Positions 1 to 7,953 of a stretch of DNA of 32,221 nucleotides are shown here, in pieces. The DNA comes from Oscillospiraceae bacterium (GTDB lineage Bacteria > Bacillota > Clostridia > Oscillospirales > Acutalibacteraceae): assembly GCA_031269595.1 (NCBI GenBank), contig JAISYX010000034.1:1-32221 (forward strand), given 5' to 3'. Both the position numbers and the translations under genes were made by a program. The notes under the pieces are model-generated. The model was not told the DNA's origin. It did no database searches and saw only the letters and a program-made list of their open reading frames with translations. Numbering within the stretch: position 1 is the stretch's first letter; the number at the start of each line of letters is the position of its first letter.

Positions 1-246
1 GACAAGCTGCTCATAATCTGCATATGATTTAACTGCTGCAACCCCTAAGCCAGCAAGCGCAACAGTGCCAGTTACTACACCCGTTGCAACTACTTTGCCT
101 AGAGCTAAAGCCCCTTTTCCGATAGCACCGAAAAACTTATTAAGTTTACCATCGGTTTCTTTGCCTTTATCGGAGGTTTCGTCAAGTGCCTTAAGCGCAT
201 TTTTATTGTTTAAATCAATTATTCCTTGCAGTTTAAAAACGTCCAT
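1..246 (-). CDS. Tape measure protein, N-terminal 82 residues (cut by window edge)
   Basis: This is the beginning of a long phage tail protein that sets tail length and occupies the tail tube lumen. The start ATG at 246 has a strong upstream AAGGAGGG. The visible residues begin MDVFKLQGIIDLNNKNALKA and continue into an Ala/Gly/Val-rich hydrophobic stretch (roughly residues 42-70). An N-terminal basic/polar part followed by a small-residue hydrophobic segment is typical of siphophage tape measures. It follows the two tail-chaperone ORFs, which is the canonical position. The gene continues beyond base 1, so its length and domains cannot be judged. The call rests mainly on gene order plus N-terminal character. 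Confidence 0.75.
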   Translation of the reverse strand, partial: MDVFKLQGIIDLNNKNALKALDETSDKGKETDGKLNKFFGAIGKGALALGKVVATGVVTGTVALAGLGVAAVKSYADYEQLV

Positions 247-249
247 ATA

Positions 250-504
250 TTACCCTCCTTTCCTTGCAAATTTATTAATAATATCAGCGGTTTCTTGCTC
301 GGTTGCTCCAAAATTTTCAGGTTGATTTTTCAAGCTTTCTTTGAATTCTTTATAAGTTTTATCGGTCACTTTGTGTAGGAAAAATTCCCACGCTGATTGA
401 TTATTATCAAACTCAACAAGTTTTTCAATAAACGCCGAAAAACCGCCTATGATTATGAATTGGTCAAGAAGAATAAACGGATTTGCATATTTTTTAAACA
501 GCAA
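250..504 (-). CDS. Tail assembly chaperone, downstream (GT-like) ORF
   Basis: An 84-residue ORF (TTG at 504) sits between a 124-residue ORF and the tape measure gene, where siphophages keep the second half of a frameshifted tail chaperone. Its frame is -1 relative to the upstream ORF and stays open well upstream of 504, through the end of that ORF. It has no convincing Shine-Dalgarno of its own, so it is probably made as a C-terminal extension of the upstream product rather than independently. The protein is polar and helical, with an early hydrophobic patch (ILLDQFIIIGGF). I recognise no domain. Its expected role is guiding tape measure and tail tube assembly, inferred from position. Confidence 0.6.
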   Translation of the reverse strand: MLFKKYANPFILLDQFIIIGGFSAFIEKLVEFDNNQSAWEFFLHKVTDKTYKEFKESLKNQPENFGATEQETADIINKFARKGG

Positions 505-524
505 ATCCGCAAATTCTTCTATTC

Positions 525-899
525 CTATTTGATAAATTTTGAAACAACCTTGATAAAATCCGCAAATCCATCTTGCTTTACATAACCTATTATCATTTCT
601 GCAAAATCCGCAATCGAAATCTGCTTAAGTTCAGCAACTGTCAAACCTGTGCTTGCTGATAATATCTTATAAATATCATCCTCGCACTTATCTAAGTTGC
701 TTAAAATCAAATCTGCAATACTCATGAACAACGGAAAACCAAGAACAGACACCATATTTTCGTTGTCTTTATTTTCGAACAAAGAAAATATTGAAGTTGT
801 ATCAATAGATTTCATTGCGTTTTTCAAGCCGATTTTACTTATAAGCTTTGCGATTGGAAAAATATCTTGTGATGTTAATGGTTTAAATTTATATTCCAT
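525..899 (-). CDS. Tail assembly chaperone, upstream (G-like) ORF
   Basis: A 124-residue protein starting at ATG 899, with GGGAGC upstream. It follows the tail tube gene and precedes a -1-frame ORF and the tape measure, which is the arrangement of lambda G/GT-type tail chaperones. The sequence is mostly helical and starts MEYKFKPLTSQDIFPIAK. It ends ...VVSKFIK and then TAG. Just before the stop the mRNA reads TCA AAA TTT ATC AAA TAG, so four consecutive A bases could allow a single-tRNA slip by -1 into the next ORF. This is not a canonical X XXY YYZ heptamer. Function is inferred from synteny. Confidence 0.65.
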   Translation of the reverse strand: MEYKFKPLTSQDIFPIAKLISKIGLKNAMKSIDTTSIFSLFENKDNENMVSVLGFPLFMSIADLILSNLDKCEDDIYKILSASTGLTVAELKQISIADFAEMIIGYVKQDGFADFIKVVSKFIK

Positions 900-905
900 A
901 GTTTA

Positions 906-1496
906 TTAGCTCCCTTGTGTAGCGATTGGCGGGTAATAAATAGTAACTGGCAGCACTTCTAAATCTCCGTTAATCGCTTGATTTGCTTCAAATTTCAACT
1001 TAATAACCGTTGGGTCACCCATCTTAGCTTCGATAGATAGGCCGCTTGTGCAAAGGGCATTGGCAAAAACAACTATAATCGCTCTACCGTCAACAGTTTC
1101 GCCGACAAACGCAAGCTTGGTGATATAATCCCCTTCTTCAATATCGGCTTTAGTGTCAATTTGCGTGAAACCGTCAATACCTGAATCTGCTGCGGTTGAC
1201 CCTATAATTGACATCTTTATAACATCATCTGTAAGCTCTAGCATATTTATTTCGAGTTCTGCTGTTTCGCCTTGTTTTACTGCAAGGCCTTTCACCTTAA
1301 CTAATGCCCCATCCGGTTCAATATTTATGATGTTTGGGGTTATAGTTAATGAATTGCCGCCCTTTGTTGCGCCTATCAAAACCGAACCACTATCGGCATC
1401 TCCGGATTGCGCATCATAATTAAAGTTTTTATATATTACGCCTGCACCTAAAACGGTATTTTTAGGCGTATTTTCGGTTACTCCATGTTTACGCAT
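906..1496 (-). CDS. Major tail (tube) protein
   Basis: A 196-residue protein starting at ATG 1496, preceded by GGAGGAATTTAA whose last three bases are the stop codon of the gene before it. The composition is beta-rich with many Gly, Thr, Ile and Val residues and very few Cys. It contains a segment GSVLIGATKGGNSLTITP and ends in a short disordered ...PPIATQGS. Size, beta character and position between the tail terminator and tail chaperones match siphophage tube proteins, which stack as hexamers to form the tail. The call rests on order and composition rather than on a diagnostic motif. Confidence 0.75.
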   Translation of the reverse strand: MRKHGVTENTPKNTVLGAGVIYKNFNYDAQSGDADSGSVLIGATKGGNSLTITPNIINIEPDGALVKVKGLAVKQGETAELEINMLELTDDVIKMSIIGSTAADSGIDGFTQIDTKADIEEGDYITKLAFVGETVDGRAIIVVFANALCTSGLSIEAKMGDPTVIKLKFEANQAINGDLEVLPVTIYYPPIATQGS

Positions 1497-1877
1497 TTAA
1501 ATTCCTCCATTAAATTTAATTACTTTAAGTCTTATTTCTGATTTTCTCACTCCAAATTCATCAATAGGTACATCAACAGAGCCTGAGAAGTAAAAAAACA
1601 CCACATTCTCGTTTTCAGTTGTTACCCGAATGGCGTTAATAAAATGGTCTTTAATCTGCTTCTTTTGAGTTTCTATAACAAGTAACGGCATGTCAATAGA
1701 AAATCCCGTTAGCGTTATCTCAGCGGTTTCTTGACCGCTTTCGTCTGACACAGCGTCCTCTGAATAAGCACCTACCCAATAGGGAAAAGTGGGGGAAGGG
1801 TCTGTAATCGTATCGTATTCATAATTCAAGCCTAAACCTTGCATTTCATTGTTCAACGCTTGTAAAACTTCAACCAA
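1497..1877 (-). CDS. Tail terminator / tail completion protein
   Basis: A 126-residue protein starting at TTG 1877, preceded by GGGGGAATAGCTA. It begins VEVLQALNNEMQ and contains a central aromatic segment (PTFPYWVGAYSE) seen in tail-terminator-like proteins of Gram-positive siphophages. It lies between an HK97-gp10-like protein and the tail tube protein, where the hexameric tail terminator that caps the tube is normally encoded. Its stop codon directly abuts the ATG of the tube gene, so translation is probably coupled. No catalytic function is expected. Confidence 0.6.
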   Translation of the reverse strand: MVEVLQALNNEMQGLGLNYEYDTITDPSPTFPYWVGAYSEDAVSDESGQETAEITLTGFSIDMPLLVIETQKKQIKDHFINAIRVTTENENVVFFYFSGSVDVPIDEFGVRKSEIRLKVIKFNGGI

Positions 1878-1880
1878 TAG

Positions 1881-2294
1881 CTATTCCCCCATCCTTGAAT
1901 TAAGAATTCTTTGACCTTGTTTTATTATCGCCTCTTTGCTTGATTCAAACGCTCTGTAAAGCGGTCTATTAGGCTTTTTACCAACTGTTTTATGGGCTTT
2001 CCCTTTTCTATCTTTGTAAATCCATGGTGTTTTGCGCCCATTGCCCTCCAGAGCATAAACGCCCGTGCCGTATTCTTCCCAAATCGCATTTTCCATAGGC
2101 GAACCAATGGCAACACTAGAATTGGCTGTATCAACAACATGCTGATAGCTGTTTTTTGTATGAGCTGTGTCAACTCTTGAATTTCGGCGGGTTCTTGCTA
2201 CAAGTTCCCCGCCTATTTCTTCCAAGAATGCAATGGTTGCTTGATTCAATGCAGCTTTAACTAAAACACGGTTATCAGTGAATTTAATTGACAT
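1881..2294 (-). CDS. HK97 gp10-like head-tail component
   Basis: I place the start at ATG 2294 (MSIKFTDNRVLVKAAL), which is preceded by AGGTGG. An in-frame GTG nine bases upstream is less well placed. The 137-residue protein shows the family pattern: an N-terminal helix, then ELVARTRRNSRVDTAHTKNS, then a GSPMENAIWEEYGTG core and a basic ...NRPLYRAFESSKEAIIK C-terminal helix. Proteins of this family sit at the neck or tail-completion position of HK97-type siphophages. The gene overlaps the preceding adaptor gene by 11 bases, consistent with translational coupling. Confidence 0.8.
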   Translation of the reverse strand: MSIKFTDNRVLVKAALNQATIAFLEEIGGELVARTRRNSRVDTAHTKNSYQHVVDTANSSVAIGSPMENAIWEEYGTGVYALEGNGRKTPWIYKDRKGKAHKTVGKKPNRPLYRAFESSKEAIIKQGQRILNSRMGE

Positions 2295-2628
2295 TTTGAC
2301 CACCTAAATATTTCAAGTAAATTTCAAGATGTTGATTTAATTGCATGGGATTATCAATCAATATAACTTGATATTCTTGACCGGATATGACCAGTTTTGA
2401 ATTTTCGGGCGTTATCCCTGATAAAACCTGATAATCACAAATGAAAATATGTGTGCTTTCCTGTAATTTGGCATTATATGTGTTTTTGCTGTCTCCGTTT
2501 TGCAAATCAAGGAAACCTAAAAGAGAAAAGGCAGAAACCCATGTAACTGCCTTTTCTCCTATGATATTTTTTTCTTGCTGCACTTTACGCAAAATATTTG
2601 CCGTGATATTACCACCGATTTTTTTCAT
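2284..2628 (-). CDS. Head-tail adaptor / stopper-like protein
   Basis: A 114-residue protein starting at ATG 2628, with GAGG upstream. It contains a short beta-rich body (ESTHIFICDYQ, KLVISGQEYQVILIDNP) resembling minor capsid or head-tail joining proteins of Gram-positive phages. It is encoded between the connector and the gp10-like gene, the usual location of the head-closure (stopper) protein that seals the connector after packaging. The function is inferred from size, fold character and order. Confidence 0.55.
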   Translation of the reverse strand: MKKIGGNITANILRKVQQEKNIIGEKAVTWVSAFSLLGFLDLQNGDSKNTYNAKLQESTHIFICDYQVLSGITPENSKLVISGQEYQVILIDNPMQLNQHLEIYLKYLGGQNVN

Positions 2629-2629
2629 T

Positions 2630-3154
2630 TTAAAACCTCGCTTTCATGTAAGGCTTTAAAAATCCCATAAGCGACACGGGGTATCCGTTAATCTGGTTAT
2701 TGCTGTCCATGTCGTAATATGTCACGGAATGCCTTGAAATTGATTCAGACTTCACACCGACTTTATCACGGTTAGCAACGTCCCATTTGAGCATATTTAA
2801 AGCACCTTGTACAACGGCGGCGGGATACTCAACCTTTGTGACAAGATTATGCACTGTTGCAAATAAAGGCTTATCAACAACGGTTACTGAATCTTGAATT
2901 TGCGTTACAGTATACAGGCCATCATTGATTGATTCTGTTATCTGAACAGTATCACCTATTTTCAAATATATGCTTTTCCCTAACAACCCAGATTCAAGGG
3001 AAGCGGCTTCAAACCTCACTGCTCTATTCTGAAAGTTATTGTTTGTATATGCTCTTATCAGAATTTCTATGGCTTCAAGCTGTAGTTTTAAAACTGATTC
3101 TGATACACCCGAAAATTCGGGCATATCCGTCAATTCGTTTACATTGATTAGCAT
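2630..3154 (-). CDS. Head-tail connector protein (gp6/gp15-like)
   Basis: I set the start at ATG 3154 (MLINVNELTDMPEFSG), preceded by AAAGGACTG. An ORF extending to 3244 exists, but its first 30 residues lie in another frame over the end of the preceding small gene. The 174-residue product has an N-terminal helical region (ESVLKLQLEAIEILIRAYTN), a beta-rich middle and a helical C-terminus (GALNMLKWDVANRDKVGV). Together with its place directly after the capsid block, this fits the family of connector proteins that attach below the portal ring. No active site is expected. Confidence 0.7.
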   Translation of the reverse strand: MLINVNELTDMPEFSGVSESVLKLQLEAIEILIRAYTNNNFQNRAVRFEAASLESGLLGKSIYLKIGDTVQITESINDGLYTVTQIQDSVTVVDKPLFATVHNLVTKVEYPAAVVQGALNMLKWDVANRDKVGVKSESISRHSVTYYDMDSNNQINGYPVSLMGFLKPYMKARF

Positions 3155-3158
3155 TTTA

Positions 3159-3320
3159 TCAGTCCTTTGAAGTGGATAAGGTTTTTGGCCTGCCCTTTGG
3201 CTTTTTTGCCTCAGGCGGGTTGACTGCCTTATATGTTGCAGCATCTGCCTTTACTCTAGCCACAATATCAGGATTTGAAGAATTCCAAACCTTCCCAGTT
3301 TTAAGATTCATAAACCACAT
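3159..3320 (-). CDS. Small basic phage protein between capsid and connector
   Basis: A 53-residue ORF starting at ATG 3320. Its GGAGG ribosome binding site lies inside the last codons of the capsid gene, and its stop overlaps the leader of the connector gene. It begins MWFMNLKTGKVWNSSNP and ends in a Lys/Pro-rich tail (PPEAKKPKGRPKTLSTSKD). Short proteins of this kind are common after the capsid gene in Gram-positive siphophages, but their role is not established. The tight packing and good ribosome binding site support real translation. Confidence 0.7.
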   Translation of the reverse strand: MWFMNLKTGKVWNSSNPDIVARVKADAATYKAVNPPEAKKPKGRPKTLSTSKD

Positions 3321-3323
3321 AGA

Positions 3324-4190
3324 TTAATCCTCCTCGGTTGTCCCCGAATCCTTATTTGCAGTAAGAACGACAAGGCCAGCGGGCTGCATGACTTTTGAGC
3401 CGTACAGGTGTAAACCCTTTACGGCATCTGCAAAACGCTTTTCAGGTCTGTAGGCTTCCACGCTGTTAATCTGCTCTGCAAAACTCCATGCGCTAGATGT
3501 ACCGCCGATAATCTTGTACTGTGCGCCGGTTGTATTAGGCACATTATTGCTCTCGTAAATGGTGAATCCGGCTGCCTTGCCTACGACACCATTTGTAAGA
3601 ACGTTTTCGGCCTGTGTGCCGCCTGTGCCCACGAACCTATCATCTTTAAGCAGCAACCCGTAAACCCAAGGGGGGACAACTGCCCATCTGCCTATAGTGG
3701 GAACGTTCGCTTCATCAAGAGCCACACGCATATCAACTAGCTTATCATAGGCATTAGCGGCCGTTAAAACCTCAGGAGTTGCATCACTACCTATTGTGTT
3801 AGCTATATCAATATAATTGCTTGCAATGTACTGGTCGGCTGCGTCTGCTAGCTTATAGGCTGCTTTTTGCATTGCGTCCATCATTATTTTTGGGTTCATC
3901 TGTGCATTATCAACATCATCAATTTGGAAATTAAAAGCCTTTGCCTGATTGATAATAAGGGTAACCGCTGAATCGTCAAGGGTCTGCAATGCTGATATAT
4001 CTGTATTTTTTGCATAATCGAATATAGAAATATCACCAATAGAAGATACCTTAACGCTATCGCCTAGCTTTGAAATATCCCCCTGAAAATTCTTGTTTAT
4101 AATGCCTGATCCACCGTAAACAAGAGCTTTCCTAAGCTCAATAAGTAGTTTTGCCGCCCATACTTGCGGAATAAAATTTGAAATTGCCAT
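3324..4190 (-). CDS. Major capsid protein (HK97 fold)
   Basis: A 288-residue protein starting at ATG 4190. The N-terminus (MAISNFIPQVWAAKLLIELR), the segment GDSVKVSSIGDISIFDYA, the helix KAAYKLADAADQYIASNY and the region WAVVPPWVYGLLLKDDRF are typical of major capsid proteins in the P22-coat/HK97-fold group found in SPP1-like phages. Its position after the scaffold gene and before connector genes is canonical. There is no obvious N-terminal delta domain, consistent with the separate scaffold protein. The end of the gene carries the ribosome binding site of the next ORF. Confidence 0.88.
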   Translation of the reverse strand: MAISNFIPQVWAAKLLIELRKALVYGGSGIINKNFQGDISKLGDSVKVSSIGDISIFDYAKNTDISALQTLDDSAVTLIINQAKAFNFQIDDVDNAQMNPKIMMDAMQKAAYKLADAADQYIASNYIDIANTIGSDATPEVLTAANAYDKLVDMRVALDEANVPTIGRWAVVPPWVYGLLLKDDRFVGTGGTQAENVLTNGVVGKAAGFTIYESNNVPNTTGAQYKIIGGTSSAWSFAEQINSVEAYRPEKRFADAVKGLHLYGSKVMQPAGLVVLTANKDSGTTEED

Positions 4191-4208
4191 GATAAAAATA
4201 TCCTTTCA

Positions 4209-4808
4209 TTAATTAGATTTTGAGGAGGCCATAGCGGTTTCTACGGCTTCCCAGTTTGCCGCTATTTCATCTGCTGACATGCCTTTAATTGTGTCAATAG
4301 AATAAGTTTCGGCTTTGTTTTGAGGTAGTTTAATTTCCTCGATTTTCTTACCGCCGTTTTCAGTGGCGGCAAATTGATTAGGGTATTGAGTTTTTAAAGT
4401 GCTGAGAGTATCAGATAGCCCTTTGATATTTCCCTTATCGTCAAGCTTTATTTCTCCCTGCTCCTTAATTTTGAATGTCAAATAATCAACATCAACAACA
4501 TTGGCTTCTAAAAGTGCGACTTTTAAGGCCGAATCAACCTGTGTTTGCTTAAGCTGCGCTTCAAGCTCTGAGATTTTGCCCTCATATTCTGAAACCTTGC
4601 TTTGCAACGCCTCATTTCCGGCATTATCCTTTTTCAGCTGCTCAATTAGGCCTGTGGCCTCTCCGTGCTTTGATTGCAAGTCCTTATATCGAATGTCTAA
4701 ATTTTCCTCAGTTGCTGTAAAAATCTTATTTTGCTTCATGTCACCGACAACTTTAGTAATTTGTTCATCCGTTAAGCCCTGCGCTTTTAAAATTTCCTGT
4801 AAAGTCAT
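4209..4808 (-). CDS. Capsid scaffold protein (phage GP20 family)
   Basis: A 199-residue protein starting at ATG 4808, with GGAGGAAAG upstream. It starts MTLQEILKAQGLTDEQITKV and has a long central coiled coil (about residues 45-95, rich in Glu, Lys and Leu). A short C-terminal segment may bind the capsid. This is the pattern of the phage minor structural protein GP20/scaffold family. Scaffolds guide procapsid assembly and leave before maturation. It lies directly upstream of the major capsid gene. A probable terminator lies between it and the preceding small gene, which may tune its expression. Confidence 0.85.
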   Translation of the reverse strand: MTLQEILKAQGLTDEQITKVVGDMKQNKIFTATEENLDIRYKDLQSKHGEATGLIEQLKKDNAGNEALQSKVSEYEGKISELEAQLKQTQVDSALKVALLEANVVDVDYLTFKIKEQGEIKLDDKGNIKGLSDTLSTLKTQYPNQFAATENGGKKIEEIKLPQNKAETYSIDTIKGMSADEIAANWEAVETAMASSKSN

Positions 4809-4903
4809 TTTCTTTCCTCCATAAATTCAAATAGGATTTTTAGTTGTTACCTCAACCTCGAAATACTCTGTTTTACATCTGATTTTTGAAGATGAATTTT
4901 GTA

Positions 4904-4934
4904 TGAAAAAAGGACACCTTTTTTAAGCGTCCTT
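4904..4934 (-). terminator. Probable intrinsic terminator within the late operon
   Basis: Read on the minus strand, AAGGAC and GTCCTT form a six-base stem, extended after a small internal loop by CTT/AAG around a T-rich loop. The structure is followed by a run of six T bases. It lies in the 143-base gap between the small Cys-containing gene and the scaffold gene. Inside a late operon it would give partial termination or mark a processing point. I see no ORF in the rest of the gap. Confidence 0.6.
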
Positions 4935-4951
4935 GAATCGGTGTTAACTTG

Positions 4952-5158
4952 TTATTTTTTTGGTTCAAACACAATTCCGTTGTCGTTCGGGTATGGTTTA
5001 TTATGCTTGATTTCATCACTTAGTAACTCAGGCGGGATTTTTTCAGGGAAGGCCTTGCATTTACCGAAACCAAAATAGTTCTTGCACTTATTGCACTGCA
5101 AGTCAAATATTGGGCACGGGTTATCATGCCACCGTTTGTTTGAATATGGTTTCTGCAT
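4952..5158 (-). CDS. Small Cys-rich phage protein
   Basis: A 68-residue ORF starting at ATG 5158, with GGGAGG seven bases upstream. It contains four cysteines in a CPIFDLQCNKC...GKC pattern that could bind zinc, followed by a Pro-rich C-terminus. It sits immediately after the minor head protein gene with a two-base gap, then the probable terminator. Small Cys-rich proteins are frequent at this position in Clostridia siphophages, but I know of no established function. Translation looks real from spacing and ribosome binding site. Confidence 0.7.
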   Translation of the reverse strand: MQKPYSNKRWHDNPCPIFDLQCNKCKNYFGFGKCKAFPEKIPPELLSDEIKHNKPYPNDNGIVFEPKK

Positions 5159-5160
5159 CC

Positions 5161-6522
5161 TTATGCCTCCCTTAAGTAGATAGTTTTGCCGTCAACTTTT
5201 TCAACAAAAAATTGTGAACCACGCTTAAAAAGTATCTCTTGCTCTTTTTTGTTATAAGCCTGTATATTTGAACCTGATTTACTTTTTATAACATATTGAA
5301 TTGGGAAAGTATCATCATAAACACTAGTTGACGTTGATGTATAAGACGGGTATTTAACGACTGCCCCAATTTCATGCTCATTGATAAAATCGTCAACATC
5401 ACCAATCCCCATATCAGTAATAGAGCGATAAACCGTGCCTTGATATGTAGGCATTTTGCTAAGCGCACTATCTAAGTTATCCATCAACTTCTTTTCTGCT
5501 GGTGTTAACTCTGCGCCTGTTCTTAATTTCTCATTAAGCGTATAGCTTTTAGCCCCGACATAATCATTAACGGCCTTTTCCTCATCTGTCGTTAACTTGA
5601 TTTTACTATTTTCAGGCGGCAATTGCAAGTATTTTTGCTTATAATCTTCAAAATCCTTAGTTTTATCTAATCCATAATATTCAGCCCTTTCTTGCAGTTC
5701 TTTCAATTCGTCATCGCCTAACGCCCATCTAGCCCTTTGGTTCAAGGAACATCTACAGTTTATATCCTCAGCCGGAACACCGAAGTTGCCCGGATATAGT
5801 GCCTTATGCCGCCCTGATTCAAATTCTTCATCAATCTCTTTTATTTGGCCGTCAAGATATTGATGTGTCGTGCGTGTCCGTGCGTCAAGTGCGGCATCCC
5901 ATTGTTTTACAACGTCTGCACCTCTGTCTTTGGCCGTATGCAGAGCTGTATTTTGAGCTTCACATTGTATTCTATGCCCCTCTGTTCTAGCTATCCTCAT
6001 GGCATTATTCATGCTAACGTTGCCCCTGTTAGCAATGTTTCGGGCAATATCGTTATAGTGTAGGTTAGTGGCAACGCCCCTTGTAAGCTCTTGAACGGTT
6101 TGATTTTTAAGCTTTCCAACACTTTCATAAAGCTTCTTAGATAACTTTATATCATTCCCAGTTTTACTAACGGCTTTTAACATTTGACGTTGGTCTATAG
6201 GCGTTGTAATAGGCACCCCCTGCCCCTGCAAGCTGTACATTGAACCAGTATAACCATTTGTATAACAATCCTTTAAATAATCACTTACATTGGCATAATT
6301 GTTATTTTGCAGTTTGTCAATATACCCCTGAATTTCTTTTTCAAGGCTTTCTTGATATTGGCGTTGGTATATTTTGCTTTGGCTCTGTTCATCACCTTGC
6401 AACAACTTGATGTTTAATTTCACATCTTCGAGATACGATTTATAGTTCTTTTCAAGAGCGTTTAAAACAGATTTTTCAGCATTTAAAGAGGTTTGAAGCA
6501 CTTCTTTTTCACGATTATTCAA
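5161..6522 (-). CDS. Minor head protein (SPP1 gp7 / Mu F-like) fused to an ADP-ribosyltransferase domain
   Basis: A 453-residue protein starting at TTG 6522, preceded by AGGAAG and overlapping the portal gene by eight bases. Residues about 1-140 are helical. Residues about 150-265 match the Mu-F/SPP1-gp7 head morphogenesis domain: RIARTEGHRIQCEAQ, then QWDAALDARTRTTHQYLDGQ, then the terminal AEDINCRC motif. Residues about 310-453 form an ART-exoenzyme domain with the R-S-E set: Arg366 in GTVYRS, the YTSTSTS beta-strand (395-400) and the biglutamate E427-Q428-E429 with downstream FKRGSQF. ExE spacing is typical of arginine-directed ADP-ribosyltransferases. The minor head part is expected to place a few copies inside or on the capsid, so the enzyme could be ejected with DNA. 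Delivery and targets are inference. Confidence 0.88.
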   Translation of the reverse strand: MNNREKEVLQTSLNAEKSVLNALEKNYKSYLEDVKLNIKLLQGDEQSQSKIYQRQYQESLEKEIQGYIDKLQNNNYANVSDYLKDCYTNGYTGSMYSLQGQGVPITTPIDQRQMLKAVSKTGNDIKLSKKLYESVGKLKNQTVQELTRGVATNLHYNDIARNIANRGNVSMNNAMRIARTEGHRIQCEAQNTALHTAKDRGADVVKQWDAALDARTRTTHQYLDGQIKEIDEEFESGRHKALYPGNFGVPAEDINCRCSLNQRARWALGDDELKELQERAEYYGLDKTKDFEDYKQKYLQLPPENSKIKLTTDEEKAVNDYVGAKSYTLNEKLRTGAELTPAEKKLMDNLDSALSKMPTYQGTVYRSITDMGIGDVDDFINEHEIGAVVKYPSYTSTSTSVYDDTFPIQYVIKSKSGSNIQAYNKKEQEILFKRGSQFFVEKVDGKTIYLREA

Positions 6523-7942
6523 CTGCTACCACTTCCTGTAATAAGGATTGCGCATTTTTTATTTCATCATCATTGCTTGACATAATATCATCATAATCAA
6601 GCTCTAAAAGCTCAGCAATCGTTTTTAACACCGTTTCCTGCCCTATGTGAGCTGCTGCATTAAGTACCGTATTGAGCTTAATTTGCTGTGTTTCTGCCTT
6701 TGTTTTTTCAATTTGGGCATTGTCGGTGGCATTGGTCATAATTTCACGTGTGAATTCAATGTACACATCTTCGAGCTTGTAGCCCGTGCCGCTCATATCG
6801 TTGATTTCTTGTAAAACGATTTTAATAAGCTCTCTTAAAAACGCCTTTAGCCTTATTTCAAGCTTGTTGCATTTGAGGTCTAATAATGCATAGCGTGAAC
6901 GTATCACTACATTAGTAATATTTCCGTCTCCTACCTGTGCTGAATTGAAGCCCATGCCAAAACGGTATATGTTATTTTCGTCAATATCAAGCTTTATTTG
7001 CCTTGCTTGATAAGGTATATCAATGGTTTTTATATCTAAATCACCATCGGTATCAACTCCGATGTGCTTAGTGACACGGGTGTTGTTTATCAGTTCTTCT
7101 AAGTTATCCCCTTGAAAGCCCTTCACAACAAAGAATGCCTCTGATACATCTTGCAGATTGTTTGACAATCCGCAGCTTACCATGTCGTAATCGTCAATCA
7201 ACGCCTTTATTGGTTTCAAGTGGCTAGATTGTTTGCGGTTGTTATCAAGTCTAAAAAAGGGGATATAGCCTAAACTATCGCCATATTTACCTTCTTCATC
7301 GTCCCTGCTGTAAACTATGTGTGGGCGTGGATTTATGGGCTCTGATTTATCAAGAGTTAATTCGCCATCATCTACTTGTGCATAATAAGTAACTTTTGAC
7401 TTGTCCCAAACCTGAACACGTTTGATTTTTTTATTATCTTTTTCGGTGCGGTCAATATACCAATATATAACATACTCGCTATTGTCATCCGTATACTTCT
7501 CCTTGACATCAACAACGCCCATAGAATCAGCATAGATAAATTCCGTGCGTTCATATGAGTTCTTGTAGGCGTACATATAGCCGAAACCACCAGTGCAGAC
7601 ATCCGTAAGCGTTTCAACAAGCTCACTTTTAAAATCGTCCCCGAAATATGCATCAAGGATTCCTTGTAAATCTGGAATATCTGATTTAACAAACGATTCT
7701 TCACCTGAAAGCATATATTGCACACATTGGTCAACTAGCTCTGTAAAAAACGGATGTGAAATTTTGATATTCGAGCGGGTTTTATCCTCTATCAGTTTGC
7801 CATCTGAATTATAATAATACAATCTATAGTTTAATATATCGTGGCTACCCTCATAATAGCGTTTTCCAATCTGCGCAAGTCGTTTTTTCTCGCTGACTTT
7901 ATCGCTGTTTATAAGTGATTTTATTTCATCAATAGTAAGCAA
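6515..7942 (-). CDS. Portal protein (SPP1 gp6 family)
   Basis: A 475-residue protein starting at TTG 7942, preceded by GAGGTGATATAAA. It carries typical portal-family segments: RYYEGSHDIL near the N-terminus, NIKISHPFFTELVDQCVQYM, then IPFFRLDNNRKQSS, and a late helical region (VVIRSRYALLDLKCNKLEIR) corresponding to the stem/wing. The length matches the SPP1-type portal family. The dodecameric portal is the DNA gateway of the capsid and docks the terminase. It follows the large terminase by 11 bases and overlaps the minor head gene, as in SPP1. Confidence 0.9.
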   Translation of the reverse strand: MLTIDEIKSLINSDKVSEKKRLAQIGKRYYEGSHDILNYRLYYYNSDGKLIEDKTRSNIKISHPFFTELVDQCVQYMLSGEESFVKSDIPDLQGILDAYFGDDFKSELVETLTDVCTGGFGYMYAYKNSYERTEFIYADSMGVVDVKEKYTDDNSEYVIYWYIDRTEKDNKKIKRVQVWDKSKVTYYAQVDDGELTLDKSEPINPRPHIVYSRDDEEGKYGDSLGYIPFFRLDNNRKQSSHLKPIKALIDDYDMVSCGLSNNLQDVSEAFFVVKGFQGDNLEELINNTRVTKHIGVDTDGDLDIKTIDIPYQARQIKLDIDENNIYRFGMGFNSAQVGDGNITNVVIRSRYALLDLKCNKLEIRLKAFLRELIKIVLQEINDMSGTGYKLEDVYIEFTREIMTNATDNAQIEKTKAETQQIKLNTVLNAAAHIGQETVLKTIAELLELDYDDIMSSNDDEIKNAQSLLQEVVAVE

Positions 7943-7953
7943 TTTATATCACC

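Noticed and set aside
3155..3244. N-terminal extension of the connector protein
   Set aside because: It is out of frame with the small gene there, and ATG 3154 has a suitable ribosome binding site.
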